Shown here: positions 35,501 through 46,059 of the stretch, one piece after another
Position numbering within the stretch: position 1 is the stretch's first letter
Layout: every line of letters begins with the position of its first letter
Assembly (NCBI RefSeq): GCF_009730915.1
Contig: NC_052489.1
Location: 25,785,916-25,849,915 of the forward strand
Length of the DNA stretch: 64,000 nucleotides
Reading direction: 5' to 3'
Source of the DNA: Dioscorea cayenensis subsp. rotundata
Taxonomy: Eukaryota; Streptophyta; Magnoliopsida; Dioscoreales; Dioscoreaceae
The notes under the pieces: model-generated
What the model saw: only the letters and a program-made list of their open reading frames with translations
Databases searched by the model: none
Told to the model about the DNA's origin: nothing
Program-made: the position numbers and the translations under genes

Positions 35501-37728
35501 CTGTTTAGGGGTGTGAATTCCAACCTCCAAACGAACGGGGGGCATTGTCTAAGTTAAACTTGGGAAGAGAGATTTGTTGGACTCTAGGAAAATGGGCTAG
35601 CCAATCCATATTCACTAAAAACCTATCCAACCAAACCCAAGTAGGGTCCGATTAGCAGTTACTCTAGGTGAATCTTCTACCTTGCAAGGGTGGTTCTAGT
35701 AAATGTAGGTCTCTAAGTATGTCTTGAGCATTTTGAATGTCTTCTAAGTTAGGGGCTCTTGTGTTTTATTTTGAGGTGAGAAAATCGCGTTAAAATCATC
35801 ATAGATTATCCACGGGAGTGATTTGGAGGCATTACTGTCTCAGATTTCCTTCTAAAACTTTTCCTTAAGCGACCTAGCATTGGGGCTATATACTGAGGTG
35901 CAAAGCCGTTGTAATTGATCATGCACGTTAGTGAATTCTATGATCATGCAAAATTGTCTTGAATGGATAATGTTGCCTATGACTAGTAAATTTTTTCACC
36001 CTATAATCATTTCTCCAAATGAACCTTGAGAATGACAAAAATAGTAACTGTCTAAGTGGGGACCACCAATTGAATTCTAGGTTTGTTTATTAACCTTAGG
36101 TAATTTGGATTCCTGAAGGCAACAAATATCTATTTTGTGAAGGTCTAAGAAGACTAACAAAGAATTTCTTGTTGGGCCTTCTAAGGCCCCTAACATTCCA
36201 TAAAATAATATTCATTGGGTCATATCATTATTCTGGTTAGGTCTGCTAATTGGACCTTGAGGGTGCCTTTAATTGGCTGGACCACCTAGACTCTAAGTGA
36301 CGAACGTGTTTTAAACACTCAGTCTCATTATTGCCAGAGACATTTAAAACAATACCACAAGCTTTGAAATACAAATTGAATATATACCATTTATTCAAGG
36401 ATGGGGGTGTAGAATGTGTACCTTTAGATGAGGGTGTTGCAGCCCCCTTATTCTTTGAAGATTGTGGAGGAGCTAAGTAGCCATCATCATCATTCCAGTG
36501 GGCAGAGGGTTTCTTTTATATGTTGTTGCAGCGGCTGGCTTGAGGGGTTGCTGATGGATTGAGCTCTTTCTTGCCCTCGAGAAGCTGTCATACTCTCTCA
36601 GTGAAGTCCAACCTTAAATTGTATGATTGAGAAGTAGGCCATGAAGGACTACTTGGGGTCTTGCTTACTTTTCCAGGGAGTGGCGGGTCTTCAATCTCCA
36701 CTAGTTCATCAATATGTGACCTCTCTTCTCCCGCTTACTTTCAAGTGGCACTTTATTTTGGGTATCTAATCCTAAAAGAGAATTCAGACTTGATTGGCTC
36801 ATTCCTCCGTGGACCAGATAATCCACAAAATGAATCAGCAATCAAATCCCCTGGCCCAGATGAAAAGTTGTTAAGGATTGCCTTAGGATCAACCATGGAG
36901 CCCATATTGGATTTTGTAGGCTTTGGTGAAATTAGGGTTGGAATCTTTATAGAGATAGGTTGTATATGAGTAGAAATTGCATTTGAAGTGGGTATTGTTC
37001 AAAGGGCGTGTTGATAAAATTTGGAGTAGTTGAATAAATTCCAAATTCATCCAAACCTTCATTAATAATTAGATCAAGCCCAGTTTTTACACTTGGTTGA
37101 GTTGAATCACAACTAGTTACTATAGCTAACCTAATGATCCTGGTCTTGGTGCCCTCATATGGAATGGGCTCATCTTTCTCAACCGGACCCAACCCAATTG
37201 AAGGTGGTCAGGATTGGTCATAGATGTCCTCCTCGCATGGGTTAATCACACCCAATAATGGATCTCGAGTCGGCATGATAGTTTCATGCTTGCCCTCAGG
37301 TGCTATTTGTATGTCAAGGGTGTTTGAATCCCGACGTGACACGCTAGCATCCTAGGAATTGTGCACGAACATGGTGTCAGCCACCAGTGGATAGCTTGAG
37401 GCTCATACAACTGGAGCGACTGGCTTTGAGGGCGTTGTCTTTGCATGAAGCACTAAGAGCTGAGGATGATAAAGCTTTGACGACATCATCTGGACAATCT
37501 TGGGATTGTCGGATTGCTCTAGAAGAGTCATCCTTGTCGGAGTTGCTAAAATTGCTCGAGGCTTGATGTGCATAGACGAGGAGGCCTTCAACTCTATTTT
37601 CCTTTAAACTGTGTTAGGATCTCATGCATGAATATGTGGCTAGAACAGGTATTGGCTCCAAAGGAGAGTTTGACTTCCTATGGTTTCCGGGAGAAGATAG
37701 CACCTGCACTATTAAATTATTGCTATCT

Positions 37729-37977
37729 TTCTTGTTCCTTTGTTTTTTTTACAAAATAGATAAGCCACTTATTAACGACGTGCGCACCACCGGGAATTGA
37801 TTGTCTAGTTCGTGCACACTCATCTAGTGGACTTAAAAATTAGGTTGCAAACCTGCTCTCACAACCGGGGATCCTTTTTGACACCACTGTATTGAATCAT
37901 AAGCAATGCAAATCCCTACAAGACACCTTTCATAGTGGAATAGACAGACAGTACCATTAGACCAAAAGCCCTCTTGT
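37729..37977 (-). mobile_element. Intact SINE with 13-bp TSD and LINE-like 3' tail
   Basis: The 249-bp element lies between perfect duplications ATTATTGCTATCT (37716-37728 and 37978-37990). On minus it starts ACAAGAGGGCTTTTGGTCTA, with the A-box-like TGGTCTAATGGTA. The 3' end reads AATAAGTGGCTTATCTATTT followed by an A-rich tail. That end matches the trailers of the LINEs in this window, including the stem-loop (37755-37769), which suggests it used the LINE machinery. Confidence 0.83.
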
Positions 37978-37990
37978 ATTATTGCTATCT

Positions 37991-38444
37991 CTTGAGTCTT
38001 AGGTTCATCACAAATATACCTTTAAAAAAAAATCCATCAGAACACAATCCGTTTACGTGATGATCAGAATAACTCGGTTTATTATTCTTTGGAATGTTTA
38101 AGCAATAATCTAACTGGCTTGGCCTCAAGGTCACATTAGTTTTTTATAATAACCATGTGCAATAAACCCTTGGCCCATATATTATATATAAATGTATATA
38201 TCCCCCACCTATCTATCCTAAAACAATAACAACTTGTTGTCTGGCTTGATTTCAAGCCTCTTCTTTGGGCAACTCAAATGTCACCGGTTATAATTAAAAC
38301 AGAAATAAGAAAATCCACTTAACGAAATGGTTGAAAAAAAAGTAATTTTAAGATGGTAATTTTTTGACAATATTGCAAATGACTAAAGATGAAGAATTCT
38401 ATTCTCATTAAACAATGCTCTGATCTATTCTTACCGAACAAGTC
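37991..38444. other. AT-rich DNA between SINE and copia element
   Basis: No gene or repeat family is recognised. Confidence 0.4.
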
Positions 38445-38449
38445 CTAAG

Positions 38450-38604
38450 TGTTAGATGTATGTTAGATATATGTATGTATGTATATACGTACAGTTATTG
38501 TTTGGTATACTTATACCATTATCTTCTATATATACCCAATGTCATACTTGTTTACTCACACATTGAATGAGAATCTATGCTTCCCTATCTTCAATCTTCT
38601 AACA
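38450..38604 (+). repeat. 5' LTR of the copia element
   Basis: 155 bp, TGTTAGATGTATG to CTTCTAACA, with a (GTAT)n stretch near its start. It is very short for a plant copia LTR. Confidence 0.95.
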
Positions 38605-38612
38605 TGGTATCA
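38605..38612 (+). promoter_or_regulatory. Primer-binding site of the copia element
   Basis: TGGTATCA directly follows the 5' LTR and is complementary to the 3' end of initiator tRNA-Met, the usual copia primer. The match weakens after eight bases. Confidence 0.85.
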
Positions 38613-38778
38613 TACTAGGTTAGATTTCTCCGGCCATCTTCCGGCCATCCTCTTTGGTCCTCTCTCTGGTCATCCTCATCAGTCCTCCTCCTCTACAGGC
38701 CATCCTCTTTGGGCCTCTCTCCGGTCATCCTCTTTATCTACTTTCTTCTTCCTTCTTCATTCATTTAAAAAAAAAAAT

Positions 38779-39130
38779 CCCATTATCACCACAGCCAGCA
38801 TCATCCCATCATCAACATCACCACTTTCATCATCCCATCATTAACACTATAGCCACGGACAGCATCATTATTATCCTATTATCACCATCCACACCACTAT
38901 CATCCCATTATCACCATCCACACCACCACCACCATCATCATCATCCCATCATCACCATCAACATATTCTCATCACAGCCGCCATTCTCATCAACGCCACC
39001 ATCATCACGCCATCAACATATCCTCATCACGGCTGCCATTCTCATCAACGCCACCATCATCACGCCATCATTCTTGCAGCTATCATCATCAACGTCTCCA
39101 TTATCATCACAATTGCCATTTTCCACACCA
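38779..39130. repeat. (ATC/CAC)n low-complexity leader of copia element
   Basis: An imprecise trinucleotide tract rich in CATCATCAC and CCACCACC lies between the PBS and gag. It gives His/Ser-rich open frames that are not proteins. Two 30-40 bp stretches near 38965-39065 are near repeats. Confidence 0.85.
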
Positions 39131-39329
39131 CCACCGGCCGTCACCTCCACCAATTCATTCTCACAAGACCCAATGCATTTTCACAAGATCCAATGTATTT
39201 TCACATGTGAATTTTTGTCTGGCCAACACCAAGACATGAGTGGTGTTACTGTTACCTTGTGAACTTTTGTTTGGTAAAAGAAAAGCACTGATAAAAAAAA
39301 TAGAATATGGGCTCAATGGTCCCCGCAAT

Positions 39330-40110
39330 CTCCACATTCTGACGTGGTGCTTGATGGCACTAATTACATTCCTTGGCGACTTACTGTCAAGCGAATTCTC
39401 GATGGCGCGCTCGTGTTCTTCGCCATGTTGATGGCACCGGTACTGCCCCTACTGTACCTTCCTTACCTGACACCCTCGTCTCTTCAGAGGCCATTGTTCT
39501 TCTCACGGCATTTGAGCAGCAGCTTGACAAGTAGGCTGCTGAGGAATCTACATCCAAGATGATGATTTGTCAGACGGTCACTCTTGAGATTCGTACCCAG
39601 ATTGCCGATCTTCCCACTGCCCGTGAGATGTGGGAATATCTTGAGCATCGCTACTGTGGTTCCAGTCAGGCGCAGCTTTATACCCTATACCAAGCCCTCA
39701 CCAGTCTCCAGCAAGGCGATGACACAGTTGATCAGTTCTACACTCGATATTGTGCTCTATGGCGTCAGATTAATGCCCTCACACCTCCATATTGTGTTGT
39801 TCATGCTGCCCAGATTTTCACCTGTTCTGAGTCTTGCTCTTGTCGCCGTAGCCATGATGAGACACGGCGTATGTATGAGTTCATTATGCGCCTTCACCCC
39901 GAGTTTGAGCCAACTCGGGCTCAGTTACTTCATGCTCCGTCAGCTTATTCTTTGGATAAGGCCTTCACTCTTGTTCGTGCTGAGGAAACCCGCCTCCGAG
40001 CTTCCTTTCCAGGGGGGTAATGCTCTTGCTGTCTCTCGCCTTCCTTCTGGCTCTTCGACTTCCTCATCTACTCGACCTCCTACTCCCTCTACTGTCTCCT
40101 CCCGGTCTTT
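39330..40110 (+). pseudogene. copia gag, disabled
   Basis: LDGTNYIPWRLTVKRIL (near 39350) is the usual gag N-terminal block. After a frame change and a stop, MMICQTVTLEIRTQIADLPT and MWEYLEHRYCGSSQAQLYTLYQALT (39560-39710) continue the retrotransposon gag (UBN2-type) domain to 40020. The capsid-like protein would package element RNA. The zinc knuckle lies downstream at 40130-40180 and is broken. Confidence 0.85.
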
Positions 40111-40129
40111 TTCATGACCGAAACGAACT

Positions 40130-40698
40130 GAGACTTGTCACTAATGTGGCATGCTTGGTCATCTCGAGCGTGATTCCCGGAAGAAGCAACGTGGGCTTCC
40201 GCGTACTACTTCCTATGGTTCTTCACCGGCTCCACCTCTACTTCCACTGCCTCATTCTCCCAGGCACATTCTGTGCAGACATATCCTACTCCACCGTCTC
40301 CTACTCCATCATCTCCTACTCTGCTGTCTGTTGCTGATCAGCAGTTATTAGTGATGTCCCGACAGTTCCAGCAATCCCACTTAGCAGACTCTACTGGACA
40401 TGCGCGGTCGGCTCAGGTTCCTCCCTCCGCTCAAGGTAGTTCCTGTCCTCTTTGGCTTCTTGATTCTGGTGCTTTTCTTCACATGACTCCTGATCCCACT
40501 TATCTGCATCATTCCCGCCCACCACTGCATATTACTCGTGTTTGCACTGTTGATGGCACACTAGCTCCTATTTCATCCACTAGTCATCTTTCCTCCAATG
40601 CCTTCTCTGTCCTTTCTGTTTCCTATGTTCCTCGTTTATCCATGAACCTTATGTCTGTTAGTCAGCTTACCGATTATGACTGTCAGGTTATTTTTTGA
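40130..40698 (+). pseudogene. copia zinc knuckle and aspartic protease, disabled
   Basis: The knuckle C-X2-C-X4-H-X4-C has a stop between its first two Cys and Ser in place of the last Cys (about 40136-40178). The protease has WLLDSGAFLHMT at residues 61-72 of a 141-codon frame (40273-40698). DSG is the catalytic motif, and the usual SDH after it has become FLH. The frame ends early at 40698. Confidence 0.8.
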
Positions 40699-40859
40699 CC
40701 GTACATCGTGTCATGTGCAGGATCACAGTGGGAAAGTGATTGGAGCTGGCCGCCGCCATAGTGGAGTCTATGTGTTGGATACCCTTCACCTCTCATCTTC
40801 TACTAGGCCACTTCATCAATGTCATGCTACAGTTTTGTCTCCTCATATGTGACACTATC

Positions 40860-41890
40860 GTCTAGGTCATTTGTGTCTGTCTCATCTGTCATCTCTTGTT
40901 CGTCGTGGTGTCTTAGGAGCTGTCTCTCCTTCCTCTGATGTTGTCTATATTGGTTGTAAGCTTGGTAAACAGCTACAACGTCCTTATCCTATAAGTGTAT
41001 CTCAGACCACTGCTCCTTTTGAGCTTATTCATTCTGATGTTTGGGGTCCTGCTCCCTTTGTTTCCAAAGGAGGTAACCGTTATTATGTTATTTTTATTGA
41101 TGACTACACTCGCTACACTTGGATTTATTTCATACATCATCGTAGTCAGTTATTGTCAATCTATCGATGTTTTACAACTATGATTCACACCCATTTTGCT
41201 GCCTCGGTCAAGAACTTTCGATCTGACTCTGGTGGTGAATACACTTCTCAGGCCTTTCGTGCCTTTTTATCTTCTGAGGGCACCTTGCCTCAATTATCTT
41301 GTCCTGGGGCTCATCCTCAGAATGAGGTTGCTGAACGCAAGCATCGTCATATTTTAGAGACGGCTCGTGCTCTTCTTCTTGGTGCTTTTCTTCCTCCTCA
41401 TTTCTGGGTTGATGTTGTTAGTACCGTTGTTTGTCTCACTAATCTTCAACCTTCATCTCATCTTCATGGTCGCAGCCCTGGAGAGTCTCTTCATGGGACA
41501 CCTCCTCGTTATGATCATCTTCGTGTTTTTGGTTGTCGTTGTTTTGTTTTGCTTGCACCTCAGGAGCGAACCAAACTCACTGCCCAATCTGTTTCTTGTG
41601 TTTTCCTGGGATATAGCCTTGAGCATAAAGGTTATTGTTGCTATGATCCAGTTACTCGTCGTATACGTATCTCTCGTGATGTCACGTTTGATGAGACCAC
41701 CCCCTTTTATGCTTCTCCTTCTTCTACTGAGTCTTCCTCTTCATCGATTCCTCCATCTTTCCTTTTCCCTACCAATTCTCCTAAGGATGCTTCCCCTGTA
41801 CCTTCCTCTCCTCCGTTACTTGCTCCTCCAGAGCTTATTAGTCACTCCCCTTTTGACCCCCCTTCTCCTTTATCTACTGAGCCTCCTACC
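40860..41890 (+). pseudogene. copia integrase, largest open segment
   Basis: A 340-codon frame starts at 40871, with the His-rich zinc part at its head (HYRLGHL just upstream in another frame, then IGCKLGKQ). The catalytic triad is visible: Asp56 in HSDVWGPAP, Asp119 in FRSDSGGEYTS and Glu155 in NEVAERKH, with the canonical 35 residues between the last two. The usual NGVAER Gly is Glu here. The linker region is Ser/Pro-rich. Coding is cut at 41890 by the hAT MITE. This is the best preserved domain of the element. Confidence 0.88.
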
Positions 41891-42457
41891 TAGGGGTGGC
41901 AAAATTCGGGTCCGGACAAAACCAAGTCCGGATAACTACTAATATAAATAGAAAAACTTGTGTCCGGACCCGGCCCGGTTTTAAATCCGGACAAACTTGG
42001 CATGTCCAAACCCGGTTTATTTTAAAATCGGGTTGTCCGAATGTCCAAATTTGTCCGAATTCTATAAGCTATTTTTAAGTTCGCTCAAATATTAAATTAT
42101 ACAAAAATAATTTAATTCACATTAAATGCAAAAAAAAAAAACATCAATAATCCAAAACTCAACTCAAATTATAGAAAAATCTAAGTCTTAATAGAAAAAA
42201 CAATAAATGTTTAAAGTTTTTAGAAGAAAGGGCTTAAAAAAACAAATGGGCCTAAGGTTGTGGGCTTTTAAAGTTTTAGGAGTTAAAAGGGCCCGGTTGT
42301 CCGAATTTCTATGTCCGGACCTGGCCCGGATTTAAATCCGGACAACCAAGCCATGTCTGGACCCGGTCCGCATTTGCAAACCTTATGTCTAAACCTTTTT
42401 TATTCCGGGCCGGACAAAACCGGACCGGCAGGTCCGGACAGATTATTGCCACCCCTA
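41891..42457. mobile_element. hAT-type MITE inserted in copia, 8-bp TSD
   Basis: 567 bp with terminal inverted repeats starting TAGGGGTGGCAA, exact over 12 bp, and perfect 8-bp duplications CTCCTACC (41883-41890 and 42458-42465). The YAGGGGTG start and 8-bp TSD are hAT hallmarks. CCGGACAAA/TTTGTCCGG-type subterminal repeats flank an AT-rich core. No transposase is coded. It lies between integrase and reverse transcriptase. Confidence 0.95.
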
Positions 42458-42599
42458 CTCCTACCGTGTCTTCCCCTTTTTCTTCACTTCCTCCTGCTCA
42501 CCCACCAGTTCATTTATTTTACCATCGTCGGGATCCCACCATGACTCTACTTGGGCAGGTACCCTCTGACACCTCTCGCGTCTTGTTGCTCGCGGTTTT

Positions 42600-42827
42600 T
42601 AGCAAGAGTATGGCCGGAACTATGAGGAGACCTTTGCCCCAGTGGCTCACATGCACACTGTGCGTACATTAGTTGCTGTCGCGGCTATTCGCCGATGGGT
42701 TCTTCATCAGCTTGATGTGAAGAACGTATTTCTTCATGGGGACCTGAAGGAGGAGGTCTATATGACTCCTCCCCCTGGCCTTCAGGTGCCTCCAGGGTCT
42801 GTTTATCGTCTTCGCTCACTCCCCGAT

Positions 42828-42859
<32 letters not shown>

Positions 42860-43403
42860 ACTTCGCTATCGGTCACCCAGGAGTATTTAGCGAGCTCTCT
42901 ATGGTCTCAAACAGGCCCCACGTGCCTGGTTTGAGAGGTTCAGCACAATCATTGAGGCTGTTAGGTTTACTCCAAGCATACATGATCCGGCAGTCTTCAT
43001 TCATTCTTCACCTCGTGGCCGGACCATCCTTCTTCTGTATGTGGATGATATGATCCTTACTGGTGATGATTCTGCTCATATTATATTTGTGAAGCAGAAA
43101 CTGTGTGAGACTTTCTTGATGACTGATCTCGGTCCGCTTCGTTACTTTCTGGGTATCGAGATCACATCTCATCCTGATGGCTATCGACTATCTCAGGAGC
43201 GTTACACTTTAGATCTACTTGCTCGCTCTGGTTTGACAGATACCCGTACTACCGCTACACCAATGGAGTTACATCTACAGCTTTGCGCTTCTGACGGGAT
43301 TCCCTTATCTAATCCTTCTCGCTATCGACATCTTGTTGGTAGCTTGGTATATTTGGTCGTCACACGCCCTGACATCTCTCATGCTGTGCATATTCTCAGT
43401 TAG
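42600..43403 (+). pseudogene. copia reverse transcriptase, disabled
   Basis: Reading across frames gives [20 protein letters not shown], then [24 protein letters not shown] is interrupted by the 75-bp 23S-like insert, and RALYGLKQAPRAWFERF resumes after it. LLYVDDMILTG follows, with the catalytic YVDD at 43038-43049. RPDISHAVHILS and a stop end the frame at 43401-43403. The start of the domain is lost near the MITE. Confidence 0.88.
42816..42890 (-). pseudogene. 75-bp plastid-type 23S rRNA fragment inside copia RT
   Basis: Read on minus, the insert contains AAATACTCCTGGGTGACCGA, AGCGAAGTAGTACCGTGAGG and GAACCCCCATCGGGGAGTGA. These are highly conserved stretches of bacterial-type 23S rRNA in the form found in chloroplasts. 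It splits VYRLR from RALYGLK exactly. 75 bp keeps the frame but adds a TAG stop. It is an organelle-derived filler, not a functional rRNA. Confidence 0.88.
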
Positions 43404-43960
43404 TTTGTTACGGCCCCCACCTCTGTTCATTATGGGCATCTTCTACGAGTGTTGCGATATCTTCGTGGCACTGCCTCACGTGGTTTGTTCTACTCTCACC
43501 AGTCCACACTTCAGTTACAGGCCTATTCTGATGCTACTTGGGCCAGCTCTCCTGATGATTAGGTCTCTGTCACTAGCTACTGTATTTTTCTTGGGTCTTC
43601 ACTTGTTGTTTGGAAGACTAAGAAACAACAGACTGTTGCCAAGTCTAGTGCTGAGGCTGAGCACTGACATCTCTCATGCTGTGCATATTCTCAGTCAGTT
43701 TGTTGCGGCCCCCACCTCTGTTCATTATGGGCATCTTCTACGAGTGTTGCGATATCTTCGTGGCACTGCCTCACGTGGTTTGTTCTACTCTCACCAGTCC
43801 ACACTTCAATTACAGACCTATTCTGATGCTACTTGGGCCAGCTCTCCTGATGATCAGGTCTCTGTCACTGGCTACTGTATTTTTCTTGGGTCTTCACTTG
43901 TTGTTTGGAAGACTAAAAAATAACAGACTGTTGCCAAGTCTAGTGCTGAGGCTGAGGTTC
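43371..43960 (+). repeat. 295-bp tandem duplication in copia RNase H region
   Basis: Copy 1 is 43371-43665 and copy 2 starts at 43666. Both begin GACATCTCTCATGCTGTGCA and end near GCTGAGGCTGAG. They differ at eight positions, all transitions. Two of these turn CAG into TAG in copy 1. The duplication repeats the RT/RNase H junction (HAVHILS to AKSSAEAE) and shifts the frame. Confidence 0.93.
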
Positions 43961-44277
43961 GTGCTCTAGCTTCTACAATACAGGAGTTGGATTCATTCAA
44001 TTTTACAGGATTTTGGTGTACCACTTGCTTCTCCTATTCCTATTCACTGCGACAGTATGGGAGCCCTTCAGATTGCTGCTAATCCGGTCAAGCATGAGCT
44101 GACCAAACACATTGGTGTGGATGCTCATTTCACCCGCCGTCATGTATGTGCCCATACAGAGTCCCTTCATTATCTTCCTACAGAGGTACAGGTAGCTGAT
44201 TTTTTCACTAAGGCACAGACACGTGATCAACATCTATTCATGTTATCCAAACTCAAGACGCATGATCCGCCTTGAGT
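43921..44277 (+). pseudogene. copia RNase H C-terminal part
   Basis: [14 protein letters not shown] is followed after a frame change by IHCDSMGALQIAANPVKHELT, KHIGVDAHFTR and ADFFTKAQTRDQHLFMLSKL, ending with a stop at 44273-44275. These are standard copia RNase H end motifs. Confidence 0.85.
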
Positions 44278-44286
44278 TTAGGGGGG

Positions 44287-44449
44287 TGTTAAATGTATGT
44301 TAGATATATGAATGTATGTATGTATGTATATACATATAGTTATTGTTGGGTATACTTATACCATTATCTTCTATATGTACCCAATGTCATACTTGTTTAC
44401 ACACACATTGAATGAGAATCTATGCTTCCCTATCTTCAATCTTCTAACA
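44287..44449 (+). repeat. 3' LTR of the copia element
   Basis: 163 bp, preceded by the polypurine tract AGGGGGG (44280-44286). It differs from the 5' LTR by an 8-bp GTAT-type length change and about seven substitutions. Confidence 0.95.
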
Positions 44450-44454
44450 CTAAG

Positions 44455-46059
44455 AAACACAAAAAAATATAGAATCCGTGAAAGCTTTATACATAATGTA
44501 TACTTTAGATGTTATGTGTATACAGGGGTATAATTGTCCATTGGGTTGTGTTTTGTTCCTATATGTAGGCCATACATGTGATGTTGTACAGGTAAGATGG
44601 TTCCATATATTCTCCCTTCTATCACATTACACCCTAGAAAACCAACTGATTCTATTAAAACAATATTACGATTTCGATAATATTAGGTTTCCACTGTATT
44701 AACAAAGATTCTTAATTTCTTATTTTCTCTCAAACTAGTTACTCTAATTTTCACAAAGATAACATAAAAAACGCAAGAGTGCCCATCTTTCATGGTCCAC
44801 TTGTCCTTTTTTGTATGTTGAGGGCATAACAGAACCTTATTCCTATTATATCAACAAGTTGTTGATCAGATAACCTAGTTATGGTTATAACTGCATTAGG
44901 TAATATAAGAACAGAATGGTTGCGAGAGAAAGAGAAATCCTTGTAATACAAGGAAAGACAATTGTGCATTTCGAGATAGTGGCTGTCGCATCAAATTCTT
45001 TTATAGATATTGTCACTACTAATATGAACTTTAAAACATCTACTTTCCTATAATGAAGTAAAGTGAGAAGTCACATGTAAAGCCAGATAGAAAGGCATGC
45101 AAATCACATGATTCAAAGGTTGTTTGCAGTCAAACAAATATGGATGCACAAAGAAGACTAGCTGATCAGGTGGAATATGGAACATTGAGCATGGAGAGTG
45201 GACTGCAAGTCCATTCCAAACGCACAGTATGGTTGTTTTGGGTTGGGGATTCTATCTATGATAATTATTAATAGAAACTATATCACATAATTGTTTTATA
45301 TTATATAATATAAAGTGATGCTACTGATTAATTTTTGTATTGCATGTTTAAGTGATGTATATAAAGACCATACTGTGATGAATCATATAAACGCACAGTA
45401 TGTTCAATTTTTGTATTGGATGATGAAACTCTGCTGCATGCGCAGCACCTTGGAGAGGGAAGAAATAGAAGAAAGAATAGAAGGAATAATAAAATCAACT
45501 TATTCATGAGTGATAGAAGACAAACCATGTAGAAATCTTCATCTGAGAACTTCACCAATGTGGTTACCTTTTAGATCCATGTCCTATGAAACAATGAGAC
45601 AAAAGAACACAAAACAATTAGTGAAAGTTACACACAAGCAAAAACCCTTATAAAATCCCATACATAACCAGAGCTAAATTATACCGTATTCAAAATCTTT
45701 TAAACAAATAAGAAAGTGGAGGGAGCTTAAAAAGCAAGTGAGGAGAACATGAGTATGTTGTTCTGGGTGTTTAATTCCAAAGGGGTATCATGCAGAACCA
45801 TGTACATGAGCCTACTAGGGAATAATACAATAAACATGACAAATTTTTTGAGTTTATGTTACGACCAACTAATGTACAAGGCTATTTAAGATTAAGGAGA
45901 AGCAAAAATAATAAATCACAAATTAAAAGACGATCCCATGACCCTTATAGCAACTTGATAAGAGCATTCAAATTGGTCATAAGCTTGGGTAAGGCTAATA
46001 ACATATGGATCAAATTATGGCAAAGGAATGAACATTAATAAATGGAAAGCTTGATACTG
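44455..46059. other. Intergenic DNA, start of duplicated block
   Basis: 44455-45440 shows nothing recognised. From about 45460 the sequence runs parallel to 57340 onward, for example AGAAGACAAACCATGTAGAA against AGAAGACAAGCCATGTAGAA. Confidence 0.5.

Larger units (their letters stand above)
30744..37715 (-). mobile_element. LINE, nearly full-length but dead, split by a solo LTR
   Basis: Read on minus, the endonuclease begins at MNIILWNVRGL (near 36212), preceded by a worn ORF1 reaching about 37600. Reverse transcriptase pieces follow (LIDAPXLAFI and KVNFTKAFN near 34600-34720). The catalytic motif has decayed to YVDN (near 34290). SWKTNFLFLSGRITLINSALTS lies near 33960 and KWWWKF near 33720. 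The solo LTR at 31945-33653 interrupts here. Coding then continues with NKKSFFWQG and the C-terminal zinc region (WLAKNECNFNFKSLP, near 31170). The 3' trailer ends in the stem-loop GAGA-TTTAT-TCTC (30746-30758) and poly(A), tail to tail with the plus-strand LINE. The 5' end is uncertain. Many stops and frameshifts are present. Confidence 0.82.
38450..44449 (+). mobile_element. Ty1-copia LTR retrotransposon, complete outline, coding dead
   Basis: The element is exactly 6000 bp with a perfect 5-bp TSD CTAAG (38445-38449 and 44450-44454). Both LTRs begin TGTTA and end CTAACA. The gene order gag, protease, integrase, reverse transcriptase, RNase H is the copia order. Subtracting the hAT MITE (567 bp), the 23S fragment (75 bp) and the extra 295-bp copy leaves about 5.06 kb as the original size. 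Stops and frameshifts occur in every domain, so it cannot move by itself. The LTRs differ at about seven positions plus an 8-bp tetranucleotide indel, so it is not recent. Confidence 0.95.

Noticed and set aside
38479-39262. His/Ser/Pro-rich open frames of up to 202 codons
   Set aside because: They read through the low-complexity (ATC/CAC)n leader of the copia element and its LTR, not a gene.
41367-41942. 191-codon Leu-rich frame that looks like a membrane protein
   Set aside because: It is the shifted frame of the copia integrase, whose catalytic motifs lie in the other frame.
42816-42890. Functional rRNA gene
   Set aside because: Only 75 bp of 23S-like sequence inside a retrotransposon gene.
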